From: Limenecus sp048360435
GTDB lineage: Bacteria > Cyanobacteriota > Vampirovibrionia > Gastranaerophilales > Gastranaerophilaceae
Direction of reading: 5' to 3'
Length of the DNA stretch: 64,000 nt
NCBI GenBank assembly: GCA_048360435.1
Contig: DBGCOP010000038.1
Span: forward strand, 1-64,000
Part shown: positions 44,402-53,045 of the stretch, piece after piece
Position numbering within the stretch: position 1 is the first letter of the stretch
Layout of the letters: each line of letters starts with the position of its first letter
Made by a program: the position numbers and the translations under genes
The notes under the pieces: model-generated
Database searches by the model: none
Seen by the model: only the letters and a program-made list of their open reading frames with translations
Told to the model about the DNA's origin: nothing

Positions 44402-45095
44402 TGAAAAATCTGCATCAAATAATTCCGAGAAGATTTCTTCTGCAAAGACAGAAGAAAAAAAAGATACAAAAGAAAATGAAAATAAAGGCGAATTTCAAAA
44501 ACTTCTCGAAGAGCCAAAATCAACTGACAAAGTCAGCCTTGAGCAGCCTGTTCAAAATAATCAGAACCTGAACATGATAAACGATGAATACGTCAACAAG
44601 TTCGGTTTTGATACTGTGTCAGCTTTCAAAAACATGAAATCACTTTACAACTATGATTCTATGAAAATTTCTAAAGATGATGCTAAGTTTTTTGCTGATC
44701 TTGTAGAAAATAAACAGTTTGCTCTACAACAAAACGGAGACAAATCGAATCTCATCAAATTTGCTGATGAGGTAGGACCTACATACAAAGCACAACAAAC
44801 CTCCAAAGTTCTTACGGATTTGATTAATAAAGCATATAATGATCAGAAACCTGTGAGAATAGATTTTGACAACAATGTATCCGTTATTTTGAAGGTAGAT
44901 ACAAAAGGTAAAGTTTCTGCGGAATTTATTCCGGGTGACAAAGCTGTTGAAGCTTATTTGAAAAATAACATAGGCTTTTTGAAACAGAGATTTGATGATC
45001 AGAATCTTCCATATAACGATATTTTATACAGACAGTCAAATCAAAACAACCAGAACCGCGAAAGACAACAACAAAGAAAAGATAAAGGAGAGTAA
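44340..45095 (+). CDS. FliK-like hook-length control protein
   Basis: 251 residues. The first ~75 are Gln/Thr/Ser/Lys-rich and disordered. The C-terminal ~80 look like the FliK C-terminal domain: VRIDFDNNVSVILKVDTKGK, then VSAEFIPGDKAVEAYLKNNI and FLKQRFDDQNLPYNDILY, i.e. strands followed by the LxxxFxxQNL helix. Gln/Asn/Arg tail. Position between fliJ and a rod/hook gene supports this. AAGGA precedes the ATG. Family assignment is by pattern and context, so moderate. Confidence 0.6.
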   Translation: MNISSTQTPTETQQQTTTQVSEKSASNNSEKISSAKTEEKKDTKENENKGEFQKLLEEPKSTDKVSLEQPVQNNQNLNMINDEYVNKFGFDTVSAFKNMKSLYNYDSMKISKDDAKFFADLVENKQFALQQNGDKSNLIKFADEVGPTYKAQQTSKVLTDLINKAYNDQKPVRIDFDNNVSVILKVDTKGKVSAEFIPGDKAVEAYLKNNIGFLKQRFDDQNLPYNDILYRQSNQNNQNRERQQQRKDKGE

Positions 45096-45097
45096 AA

Positions 45098-45934
45098 ATG
45101 AATGATTCATTTGTAAATGCTCTAAATACACAAAAAGCTACATCTGATTGGATGGATGCTATTTCAGAAAACCTTACCAATATATACACACCCGGTTATC
45201 GTGAAACTCAGGCAAGTTTTAAGACTTTTTTAAACACGGCAATAATTGACGGGTTTAACAAGAACGTAGGTCAGGGTAAATCTACTCCCGGTACGTCTAA
45301 CGAAAACGTATTTCTCGAAGGTGAGGGATATTTTACTCTCAGACGATCTGACGGGCAAATAGTCTATTCAAGACTCGGTGAATTTACGTTTGATAAAGAA
45401 GGTGTTTACAAAAACCCCAGCGGATATACTGTTCAGGGGTATATTCTGAATGATAAAGGCGAGATTATGCAGGGTACAAAGCCGATTGATGCTGACATAT
45501 ACGCTGAAACAGGAATAAAAGGCGGTGCTGTAAACATACCGACAACTAATATAAAACTCTGGATTGATCCGAATAACGGAAAATATCTTGGCAAATATGA
45601 TGAATTTGAATTCAAAGGCGACGGCATTTTATATGGTAAATCAGATGGTGGAAAAAATGTAGTGCCTTTATACAAGCTTGCTATTATGAACTTTCATAAT
45701 CCCGAAGGGCTTTATGAAACCAAACAGGGCGAATTTATTGAAACTGAAGAGTCAGGACGTCCTGTTATCGGAAGAGGTGAAGTCAGGGGCGGTTTGTTAG
45801 AAATGTCAAACTGTGATTTTAAAGCAAACATTTCTTATTATCAGCAGGCAAAAATGCAGCTTGATGTTTCCAACAAGCTGATTCAAACCAACAAGCAGCT
45901 TCTTCAGGAAGTATTACAGCTGATAAGTTCATAA
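45098..45934 (+). CDS. flagellar basal-body rod / hook protein, FlgF/FlgG type
   Basis: 278 residues. The N-terminal rod motif (ALNTQKATSDWMDAISENLTNIYTPGYRE) and the C-terminal helix (LEMSNCDFKANISYYQQAKMQ trimmed as MSNCDFKANI...LDVSNKLIQTNKQLL) are the paired D0 helices of axial flagellar proteins; the middle has EGEGYFTLRRSDGQIVYSR as in FlgG/FlgF/FlgE. Length is close to FlgG. GGAG precedes the ATG 2 bases after the fliK-like stop. Which of the FlgE/F/G group it is cannot be settled here. Confidence 0.85.
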   Translation: MNDSFVNALNTQKATSDWMDAISENLTNIYTPGYRETQASFKTFLNTAIIDGFNKNVGQGKSTPGTSNENVFLEGEGYFTLRRSDGQIVYSRLGEFTFDKEGVYKNPSGYTVQGYILNDKGEIMQGTKPIDADIYAETGIKGGAVNIPTTNIKLWIDPNNGKYLGKYDEFEFKGDGILYGKSDGGKNVVPLYKLAIMNFHNPEGLYETKQGEFIETEESGRPVIGRGEVRGGLLEMSNCDFKANISYYQQAKMQLDVSNKLIQTNKQLLQEVLQLISS

Positions 45935-45961
45935 TTAAACAGGTTATCCTAATTTATTAAT

Positions 45962-45990
45962 GCCTTTGTTCGGACTGACAGAGGCTTTTT
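45962..45990. terminator. intrinsic terminator after the flagellar trio
   Basis: GCCTTTGT pairs with ACAGAGGC (one G-T pair) around TTCGGACTG-like loop, followed by five T. The convergent gene ends in the same place. Confidence 0.8.
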
Positions 45991-46309
45991 ATTTTAAGAA
46001 ATTCTGACAAAAATTATAGAAAATTACATTTTTGAGTTCAATAATTTTGTCACCGACTTTTTTTATTGTGCTTCCGTCAGGTGCTTTTATATATGATTCA
46101 ACAGGCTTGTTCGGCATTTTTTGAAGAGCTTTTACAGGATTGTCAAATCGGTCAAGTTTTATCGCTTTGCCATAATAACCTATACCCGGAATATTATTGC
46201 TGAGAGTATAAGTTGAATTGCCTGATGTATGTTTATATTTTCTTAAAATACTTCCGTCTTTGTTAAATGTTCTTTCAATAATTACTTTGGGCTGAATTTT
46301 TAGTGCCAT
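45989..46309 (-). CDS. small beta-rich protein, unknown
   Basis: 106 residues. Alternating strands such as VIIERTFNKDGSILRKYKHT and YTLSNNIPGIGYYG suggest a small beta fold; no signal peptide. AAAGGAATTAATA precedes the ATG. I recognise no family. It lies between the flagellar trio and the glmS-linked small gene. Confidence 0.5.
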   Translation of the reverse strand: MALKIQPKVIIERTFNKDGSILRKYKHTSGNSTYTLSNNIPGIGYYGKAIKLDRFDNPVKALQKMPNKPVESYIKAPDGSTIKKVGDKIIELKNVIFYNFCQNFLK

Positions 46310-46399
46310 TATTAATTCCTTTCAAAACTTGTACGAGGTAGAAATCTTGTGAAAAAAAATTTTTGCTAGTTTTTTTTATATTGTTAAAAAATGTCACAA

Positions 46400-46561
46400 T
46401 TATTTTTTTTCATAAGCGACAGAAACTGTGTAAGAATCGTTGGAAACATCTACAATTGACCATCTCAAAGGTACAATCCCGGATTTTTCAAGTTCAGACT
46501 CAATGTAACCTGAAGTTAGTTCAAGTGTTTTTCTGATTATAAAAGTGTTAGTTTCTATCAT
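46400..46561 (-). CDS. 53-residue protein translationally coupled to glmS
   Basis: The glmS stop TAA overlaps the ATG of this frame (TAATG at 46559-46563). It reads MIETNTFIIRKTLELTSGYI, then ESELEKSGIVPLRWSIVDVS and NDSYTVSVAYEKK, ending TAA. The pattern is helix followed by a beta hairpin, well-formed and with coding-like composition, followed by a T-rich stretch. No family known. The overlap architecture and composition argue that it is real. Confidence 0.6.
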   Translation of the reverse strand: MIETNTFIIRKTLELTSGYIESELEKSGIVPLRWSIVDVSNDSYTVSVAYEKK

Positions 46562-48408
46562 TATTCCACCGTGACGGATTTTGCCAGATTTCTTGGCTGG
46601 TCTACGTCTTTTCCGAGGAATTCGGCAATGTAATAAGCCAGAAGTTGTAAAGGTACAGAAGCTATTACCGGTGAAAGGTATTCATCAACTTCAGGTACTT
46701 TCAGGATATATTCAAATACATCTTCCAGGTGTTTGTCATCTGCTGAAGTGAGTGCTATCATTCTTGCATTTCTTGCTTTTGCTTCTTCAGCATTTGAAAG
46801 AACTTTTTCATAAACAATGCTTCCGGGCATGAGGATTGCCAGAACCGGCATTGTTTCATCAAGCATTGCAATAGGTCCGTGTTTCAATTCTCCTGCCGGA
46901 TATCCTGTTGCGTTAATATAGCTGATTTCCTTGAGTTTCAATGCACCTTCAAGAGCCGTTGGGAAGTTGATTCCTCTGGCTATATAAATAAAGTTTTTGT
47001 AAGAAGCAAATGCTCTTGCACACTTTATTACATCATCTTTGTGAGAAAGAACTGTTTCGATTTTTTGCGGCAAAAGAAGCATTTCATGTTTCAGAGTTTT
47101 GATTTTGTCTGAATCAAAAGAGCCTTTGATTTCTGCAATATACATTGCAAAAAGGTAAAGGGCTATGAGTTGGGCATTGAAGGATTTAGTCGCAGCAACA
47201 CTTACTTCTATACCGGCATTTACCGGTATAAGGCTGTGCGCTTCTCTTGCCATGATTGAATCAGGTCTGTTTGTAATAATCAAAACATGTGAACCGACAG
47301 ATTTTGCCTGTCTGATAGCCGTAATTGTGTCAGATGTTTCACCGGATTGTGAAATGCCGATTACAAGAGTGTTTGCATCTGTAACTGTTTTTCTATATAT
47401 GTATTCACTTGAAGCTTCAACATCAACAGGGATATTGGTAAATGCTTCGAGGATATATTTAGCAACCATTGCTGCATGAAGAGAAGTTCCGCAGGCAATA
47501 ATCTCAATTCTTTTAAGGTTTTTGATTTCGTCTTTCGTGAGTTTGACTTCGTCGAGTACAATCGGTTTATTGATGTCAGGGAGTTTTCCGGAAAGCACAT
47601 TTCTGATTACATCCGGCTGTTCATGTATTTCTTTGAGCATAAAATGTTTATAGCCCATTTTGCTCATAGCAACAGGCTCCCAAGGAAGAATTTCTTCTTT
47701 TTTATCAATTTGTCTACCTTCGATGTCAGTAATCAAAACGCTTGATGGTGTGAGCACAGCAACCTGATCGTCATCAAGGTAGATTACACGTTTTGTATAT
47801 TGAATTATAGCCGGTGAATCACTGGCAAGAAAGTTTTCGCCCTGACCCATTGCAACAATAAGAGGCGCATTTTTTCTTGTGCCGACAAGAATGTTTGGTT
47901 CATCTTGGTGCATTACACAAAGAGCATAGGCACCTTTGAGTCTTTTAGCAGCTGCTCTGACAGCTTTGGGGAGGTCATTAAGTTTTCCGTATTCATGTGC
48001 AATAAGGTGTGCAACTACTTCTGTATCGGTTTCAGATTTGAAGATACAGCCTTCTTTTAAGAGTTCTGTTTTAAGTTCTTTATAGTTTTCAACAATACCG
48101 TTATGAACAATTGCGAGTTTACCGCAGTTACAAGTGTGGGGGTGAGCATTGATTGTGTTTGGAAGTCCGTGAGTTGCCCAGCGGATGTGACCTATGCCGG
48201 CAGTTGTTTCAATGATTTCTGATTTGTGTTGTTCAATCAGGTCTTTGAGGTTCTGGAGTTTGCCTTCTGCTTTATAAACTTTGATTTTGCCTTCAGAGTT
48301 TACGGCAATTCCGGCAGAGTCATATCCTCTGTATTCCAGTTTGCTTAAGCCGTTGAGCAAGATATCAACAACAGGTTTAGAACCTACATATCCAACTATT
48401 CCGCACAT
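46561..48408 (-). CDS. glmS: glutamine--fructose-6-phosphate aminotransferase
   Basis: 615 residues, full length. N-terminal nucleophile Cys in MCGIVGYVG; glutaminase residues in GIGHIRWATHGLPN; then two SIS sugar-phosphate isomerase domains (about 290-430 and 460-600) with GISQSGETSDT and the C-terminal KSVTVE. It makes glucosamine 6-phosphate, the first step to UDP-GlcNAc for murein and LPS, linking it to murA in this window. TGAGGATGAG precedes the ATG. There is no sign of a glmS ribozyme in the short leader. Confidence 0.96.
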   Translation of the reverse strand: MCGIVGYVGSKPVVDILLNGLSKLEYRGYDSAGIAVNSEGKIKVYKAEGKLQNLKDLIEQHKSEIIETTAGIGHIRWATHGLPNTINAHPHTCNCGKLAIVHNGIVENYKELKTELLKEGCIFKSETDTEVVAHLIAHEYGKLNDLPKAVRAAAKRLKGAYALCVMHQDEPNILVGTRKNAPLIVAMGQGENFLASDSPAIIQYTKRVIYLDDDQVAVLTPSSVLITDIEGRQIDKKEEILPWEPVAMSKMGYKHFMLKEIHEQPDVIRNVLSGKLPDINKPIVLDEVKLTKDEIKNLKRIEIIACGTSLHAAMVAKYILEAFTNIPVDVEASSEYIYRKTVTDANTLVIGISQSGETSDTITAIRQAKSVGSHVLIITNRPDSIMAREAHSLIPVNAGIEVSVAATKSFNAQLIALYLFAMYIAEIKGSFDSDKIKTLKHEMLLLPQKIETVLSHKDDVIKCARAFASYKNFIYIARGINFPTALEGALKLKEISYINATGYPAGELKHGPIAMLDETMPVLAILMPGSIVYEKVLSNAEEAKARNARMIALTSADDKHLEDVFEYILKVPEVDEYLSPVIASVPLQLLAYYIAEFLGKDVDQPRNLAKSVTVE

Positions 48409-48558
48409 ATTATCTCATCCTCAAATTGTCTATAACTTAAAATTATTATAAAATTTTATTTCAAAAAATCATTTTTGGGAAGTGGCAGGACATTAATATT
48501 TTATAAAGATTGTTTTTTTTGATTAGCAAAAATTTTTTTTCAGTGATTTAAAGCAAAT

Positions 48559-49200
48559 ATGAACGATTTTTCGAAAATATCTTTTAAATCAAGAATAAAT
48601 ATTATAAGTAACAATAAAATCTATGAAAAAGTTCCCAAAGGGCAGTACATAACGTTTTTGTTGGAACTTCGGGAACCTTGTATAACACAGTCGGATATTT
48701 TTAGCACTGTTGATATTAGAACTTGTACCGGCGGAGGGTTAAAATCCGAAGACAATATGCTTGCACTAGGTTTTCACCTTTGGGACCATTACAAAGATAA
48801 AGTGTTCAAAGATCAGGTGAATTATATTAAGAAATCCTTTAAAAAACCTGACGGAGGACTCTTGATAGGTTCAAAAAGGCTTGAGGATGCGCCTTCTTCA
48901 ATAAAGAATTTTTTGAAACTAAAAAAAGAACTTACAAAAATGACTCCGAATATTTCATGGTTTCAAACAATCAAAAAAGACTATGGAGAGGCTGATTTCA
49001 AATATTCCCGTGCTGATGATACCTGGAATTTGAGATTGTTGGATTGGAACAAAAACGGTGAACGTTATACACAGGTGAATTCTTTAAAAAGGCTTTTGGA
49101 TTTTTTTGAAGAAATTTCAATTTCGCCGAATGACAGACTGTTTATAAATGGCAAAGAAATAACAGAAAAAGAGGCTCCGCATATTTTTAGAAAAAAATAG
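48559..49200 (+). CDS. hypothetical cytoplasmic protein
   Basis: 213 residues, basic, no signal or membrane segments. Middle region has TVDIRTCTGGGLKSEDNMLA and GFHLWDHYKDKVF; the C-terminus ends GKEITEKEAPHIFRKK. I recognise no family. The ATG has no Shine-Dalgarno; TTTAAA preceded by TGA sits 6 bases upstream, similar to the other leaderless starts though not a perfect box. It converges on a gene 5 bases away. Confidence 0.5.
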   Translation: MNDFSKISFKSRINIISNNKIYEKVPKGQYITFLLELREPCITQSDIFSTVDIRTCTGGGLKSEDNMLALGFHLWDHYKDKVFKDQVNYIKKSFKKPDGGLLIGSKRLEDAPSSIKNFLKLKKELTKMTPNISWFQTIKKDYGEADFKYSRADDTWNLRLLDWNKNGERYTQVNSLKRLLDFFEEISISPNDRLFINGKEITEKEAPHIFRKK

Positions 49201-49205
49201 TATTA

Positions 49206-49535
49206 TTAATTTTCTGATTTTGCATTTCTGTCAACACCGAGTTCTTCCAGAGATTTGATGAAGTTTTCAGCGGCAGCTTTTTGAACTTCGGGCGGAACAA
49301 CTCTCAGGAGTTCAACTGTTTTTGAAATAACAGGGTCTTTATCATACCAGCGGTTGCCTTGGATTGGCTTAACCATATCGTAAAATTTGTCAATTGTTTC
49401 TTTAGATACTTTTTCTTCGATTTTTGCGAGGAATATTTCTGCTTGAGCTCTCAATTCGTCTTGATAATTTCTCAGCAGTTCGACAACTTCCATTAAAACT
49501 GGGTCATGATCGTACCATCTTTTATATTGAGGCAT
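49206..49535 (-). CDS. tandem RWYDxDP-repeat small protein
   Basis: 109 residues made of two copies of a unit: RWYDHDPVLMEVVELLRNYQ (about 6-25) and RWYDKDPVISKTVELLRVVP (about 62-81), each followed by a helix (ELRAQAEIFL, EVQKAAAENFI). No signal peptide. Its ATG lies 14 bases inside the murA 3' end with AAGGGAAA as ribosome site, so it is probably translated with murA. No family name known to me. Confidence 0.6.
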   Translation of the reverse strand: MPQYKRWYDHDPVLMEVVELLRNYQDELRAQAEIFLAKIEEKVSKETIDKFYDMVKPIQGNRWYDKDPVISKTVELLRVVPPEVQKAAAENFIKSLEELGVDRNAKSEN

Positions 49536-50841
49536 TAACGTTTCCCTTTTTTATTTCCACAGCTTCACTATCATCATTGTATCTTACTATGTTTGCCCCC
49601 ATGTTGGCAAATTTTGTTTCAAAAAGTTCATAACCTCTGTCAATGTGATGCAAAGCTTCGATTTCACTTTCACCTTCCGCCATAAGTGCAGCAATGATTA
49701 GAGATGCACCGGCACGAAGGTCGCTTGCTTTAACATTTGCTCCGTTGAGATTTTTTACACCTCTGACAAGAGCGTGATTTCTTTCCTGATGTATATCAGC
49801 ACCCATTCTGCGAAGTTCCGGCACCTGCATAAATCTGTTTTCATATAAACTTTCAGTAATTATGCTTACGCCGTCAGCAGTTGTCAACATTGCCATAGCA
49901 AGTGATTGTAAATCAGTCGGAAATCCGGGATATGGCTGTGTGACAATATTAACAGAGTTTAATCTCTGGTTGCAGCTTACTTCTAAAATAGTGGGTTCGA
50001 TAAGTTTTATGTTTGCGCCCATTTTAATGAGTTTGGAGTTGTAAAAAGTCAAATGAGACGGCAAAACATTTTTAATAATACCTTTACCTCTGGTTGCAAT
50101 GATAGCAGCCATATAAGTTCCTGCTTCAATTCTGTCGGGAATTGTTGTGTATTCAATCGGGTGGAGGTTTTCCTGTTTAACACCGTTGATAACAATTTCC
50201 GAGGTTCCGGCACCTGAAATATCTGCTCCCATTGCATTTAGGAAATTTGCCAGATCAACAATTTCAGGCTCTTGAGCAGCGTTTTGAATTCTTGTTGCAC
50301 CTTCTGCCAGAACAGCTGCAAGCATAAGGTTTTCTGTTGCACCAACAGAAGGAATATCAAGATAAATGTCAGTGCCTTGAAGGTTGGCGGCTTTTGCATG
50401 AACATAACCGTTTTCAATTTTAATTTCTGCTCCGAGAGCTTCAAGCCCTTTGATGTGAAAGTCTACTCTTCTTTCACCGATAGCACAGCCGCCGGGAAGT
50501 GCAACAATGGCTTCTTTGCATCTTGTCACAAGAGCGCCAAGCACTATGAAAGAGGCTCTCATTTTGCTTACAAGTTCATATTTTGCTGTTATGCTGGTGA
50601 GATTTGTTGCGTCAATAGCTACGGTTTTGTTCTCTTTGTCATATTTTGTTTTTACACCGAGACCCTCTATTACACGAAGCATAATCTGAACGTCAGTCAA
50701 TTCCGGAACGTTATGGATAACAGTTTCGCCTTTTGCCAGAATAGCCGCTGCCATCAATTTCAAAACAGCATTTTTTGCACCGCTAATGGAAACTTCACCG
50801 TGTAATGCATTTCCTCCGATTATTTTAAGTTTCTCAGCCAA
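49522..50841 (-). CDS. murA: UDP-N-acetylglucosamine 1-carboxyvinyltransferase
   Basis: 439 residues starting at a TTG codon (50839-50841), placed by GGAGGA 5 bases upstream and by the family N-terminus AEKLKIIGGNALHGEV. The active-site Cys is retained in LPGGCAIGERRVD (about residue 119), so it should be fosfomycin-sensitive. Other motifs: SGAKNAVLKLMAAAIL and the Asp/Arg region GFPTDLQSLAMAML, DLRAGASLIIAAL. First committed step of peptidoglycan synthesis. Confidence 0.94.
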   Translation of the reverse strand: MAEKLKIIGGNALHGEVSISGAKNAVLKLMAAAILAKGETVIHNVPELTDVQIMLRVIEGLGVKTKYDKENKTVAIDATNLTSITAKYELVSKMRASFIVLGALVTRCKEAIVALPGGCAIGERRVDFHIKGLEALGAEIKIENGYVHAKAANLQGTDIYLDIPSVGATENLMLAAVLAEGATRIQNAAQEPEIVDLANFLNAMGADISGAGTSEIVINGVKQENLHPIEYTTIPDRIEAGTYMAAIIATRGKGIIKNVLPSHLTFYNSKLIKMGANIKLIEPTILEVSCNQRLNSVNIVTQPYPGFPTDLQSLAMAMLTTADGVSIITESLYENRFMQVPELRRMGADIHQERNHALVRGVKNLNGANVKASDLRAGASLIIAALMAEGESEIEALHHIDRGYELFETKFANMGANIVRYNDDSEAVEIKKGNVNASI

Positions 50842-50932
50842 TGTTATCCTCCGGGATTTTCTCTTCTTTTATCATAATATAACCAACAAATTTTGTCTCA
50901 AATAATTCAAATAATGTAAATTATATTACGAT

Positions 50933-52300
50933 TTAGATCTTTTTAAGATTCCAGTTGTATTTGGGCAGCTCTTCTTTTGGCTGTTGTTGTACAGCAGGCT
51001 TTTCAGGCTGCTGTACAGATTTTTGTTTTGTATTTTGAATTGTTTTTACGGTTGTTTCTTTTGACGGTTGAGGTTTGTTCATCACCGGTGTGATGAGTTT
51101 GGGTTCTTCTTGTTTTGTCGGTGTTTCTTTTATAGTTGTTTCTGTTTTTGGCTGAATATCAACTGCCGGCTTGATGAGCTGTTCTTCCTGTTGTTCTTGT
51201 TTTGGCTCAGGCAGTGTGTTTGAGACATCGTCGATATTGTTTCTTATTGAGTCAAAGAGTCTTTCTTCCTGTTTTTTGTTTGATTTTTGAGATTTATTGG
51301 CTTTATCAAGCTGTTGAATTTTTTGTACAGTTTCGATTCTCTGTGCTTCTTGCTGCTTTTGATAATTTACATTTTCAATGTGTTTTTGGCGTTTAATTTC
51401 ACGTTCCTGACGGTATTTTTCGATTTTTCTTTGAGTATTGTCTTTGAAATCGGTAATGTTCTCTTTTACCACTTCGCCGTTAACAGCCGGATAGTAGAAT
51501 TTTGTGCCTTCGTTCAGGAATCTGCTTCTCATTTCAACAGCTTTTGGTTCTTCAGGAGGAACAATCCACGGATTTACCTGTCTGTCGACGATGTCTGTTA
51601 CATATTCAGATACATTTTTTGAATATTTTTTGATTTTGGACAGCTGAGAATAGCTTGGTGAAAACTGAACAACTCCGAGATCCATGTCTTTTGCTTTGAT
51701 TTCTCTTTGATACAAATCCTGCCATACGATTGAGTATGTCTTTTTGTCGATTAAAGTGACAAGAGTTGTCAATTTGAAAGTAGGTTTAAGCGGCTCTGAA
51801 CTTGAGATTCCCCATTTGCTCCACCAGGTTTCTTTAAGAAATTCGCTCTGTGTGTCAAGTCCGCTTGTTACCATTAGAATGTAATCTGTGTTTATGTTTT
51901 TTGTAACTCTTTTCAGGTTTACAAAATCAATGTTGTAATTGTATTTGTATTCTCTAAAAAATGTGAGGTAATAAAGAGGTATGTTTTTCTGAGTAATTTT
52001 TGACATATTTTCACCGAGCAGCGGGGCTTTGATACGTCCTGTACGGTTTAAGCTGTTGATTATATCAGTGGCTATTATGTCAGAAGCAGCACCGCAGATG
52101 AGGTAAGTAGTGCCGTTTCTGTGGCCTGTGTCACTGAGAACCGCAATTGTCGGCACTTTATATCTTTGAGGTGCAGCCAATGCGCAGGGCGGTTCTGTTA
52201 TAAAAATTGCCGATAAGAGTACAAACGCATAAGTTATAAATCTTTTCATACTATCCCAAGTCATAATTATCCCTATTATTTTGTTAATATTATCGTTCAT
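50933..52300 (-). CDS. exported protein with CsgG/TolB-N-like head and Gln/Pro/Lys tail
   Basis: 455 residues; in-frame ATGs at 52264 and 52249 are alternative starts. The last gives a typical signal peptide (MKRFITYAFVLLSAIFITE, cleavage near CALA-AP). A folded domain of about 200 residues follows (VPTIAVLSDTGHRNGTTYLI, then SDIIATDIINSL, VWQDLYQREIKAK), reminiscent of periplasmic TolB-N/CsgG-like folds, but this is weak. After about 290 the sequence is coiled coil then Gln/Pro/Thr/Lys-rich and disordered. Likely periplasmic or surface. TATAAA lies about 14 bases before the first ATG. Confidence 0.5.
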   Translation of the reverse strand: MNDNINKIIGIIMTWDSMKRFITYAFVLLSAIFITEPPCALAAPQRYKVPTIAVLSDTGHRNGTTYLICGAASDIIATDIINSLNRTGRIKAPLLGENMSKITQKNIPLYYLTFFREYKYNYNIDFVNLKRVTKNINTDYILMVTSGLDTQSEFLKETWWSKWGISSSEPLKPTFKLTTLVTLIDKKTYSIVWQDLYQREIKAKDMDLGVVQFSPSYSQLSKIKKYSKNVSEYVTDIVDRQVNPWIVPPEEPKAVEMRSRFLNEGTKFYYPAVNGEVVKENITDFKDNTQRKIEKYRQEREIKRQKHIENVNYQKQQEAQRIETVQKIQQLDKANKSQKSNKKQEERLFDSIRNNIDDVSNTLPEPKQEQQEEQLIKPAVDIQPKTETTIKETPTKQEEPKLITPVMNKPQPSKETTVKTIQNTKQKSVQQPEKPAVQQQPKEELPKYNWNLKKI

Positions 52301-52431
52301 TTTTTGTTTAATTTATATCCCTTAAATACAGTATTTTTCGTAGTTTCATGTTCAATAAATTACATAAATGTAGTAAAATAATGAAACTGAAAACATGCAG
52401 ATAAGAATAGCAATAAAACGGTAAAACGGGT

Positions 52432-52833
52432 ATGCAAACAATGTTAAACAATATGGAAATGTTGAATCTGGCAAAAGAAGTTTGTGAAAATGCTTATGTT
52501 CCCTACTCAAATTTTCACGTGGGAGCTTGTGCATTATATGATACAGGCAATTATTACACAGGATGTAATGTAGAAAATGCAAGCTATGGGCTTTCACTTT
52601 GTGCGGAAAGAAATGCTATGTCGAATGCGGTTGCTGCCGGAGAAAAAGGCAAGCTTGTTAAAATAGCCATTTTTTCAAAAGACAGAACAAACTGTATGCC
52701 CTGCGGTGCTTGTAGACAATGGATGTCTGAGTTTAAAAAGGACAATAATCTTCAAATAATTCTTGAGAGTGAAGATTCAAAATGTGCAGTTTTTACAATA
52801 GAAGAGCTTTTGCCTTACGGGTTTGAGTTGTAA
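52432..52833 (+). CDS. cdd: cytidine deaminase
   Basis: 133 residues. Zinc motifs CAERNAMSNAV (with the catalytic Glu) and CMPCGACRQWM are in place, plus NFHVGACALYDTG and GCNVENASYGL for the nucleoside. It deaminates cytidine and deoxycytidine for salvage. The ATG at 52441 is an alternative start three codons in. The 3' end overlaps the convergent zinc-ribbon gene by 19 bases. Confidence 0.92.
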   Translation: MQTMLNNMEMLNLAKEVCENAYVPYSNFHVGACALYDTGNYYTGCNVENASYGLSLCAERNAMSNAVAAGEKGKLVKIAIFSKDRTNCMPCGACRQWMSEFKKDNNLQIILESEDSKCAVFTIEELLPYGFEL

Positions 52834-53045
52834 TCGTAATCCCACATGTAAATTTGACCGCAATATCGGCAGACTGCGTGCTGGTTCATAAAGTTAAGGT
52901 CAGGAATGAAAGTGTAGCCGTCGACGGTTATTACAATATCTTTGTTGGCATTGTATTCCCATTTGAAATTTTTTGAACCCTTATAACCGGGTGCAAACAT
53001 CAACTCAAATTTATCAACAGATTTGCAGTTTTTGCATGCGAACAT
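52815..53045 (-). CDS. small zinc-ribbon-like protein
   Basis: 76 residues from MFACKNCKSVDKF. A longer frame upstream is rejected because the ATG overlaps the stop of the membrane-protein gene as TAATG. Two CxxC pairs (ACKNC near 4-7 and VCRYCGQI near 59-62) would bind one zinc; the middle is beta-rich. It ends in Trp/Tyr/Asp-rich residues. Probably a metal-stabilised adaptor; function unknown. Confidence 0.65.
   Translation of the reverse strand: MFACKNCKSVDKFELMFAPGYKGSKNFKWEYNANKDIVITVDGYTFIPDLNFMNQHAVCRYCGQIYMWDYDYNSNP

Noticed and set aside
48409..48430. glmS ribozyme upstream of glmS
   Set aside because: The leader is too short and shows no ribozyme core.
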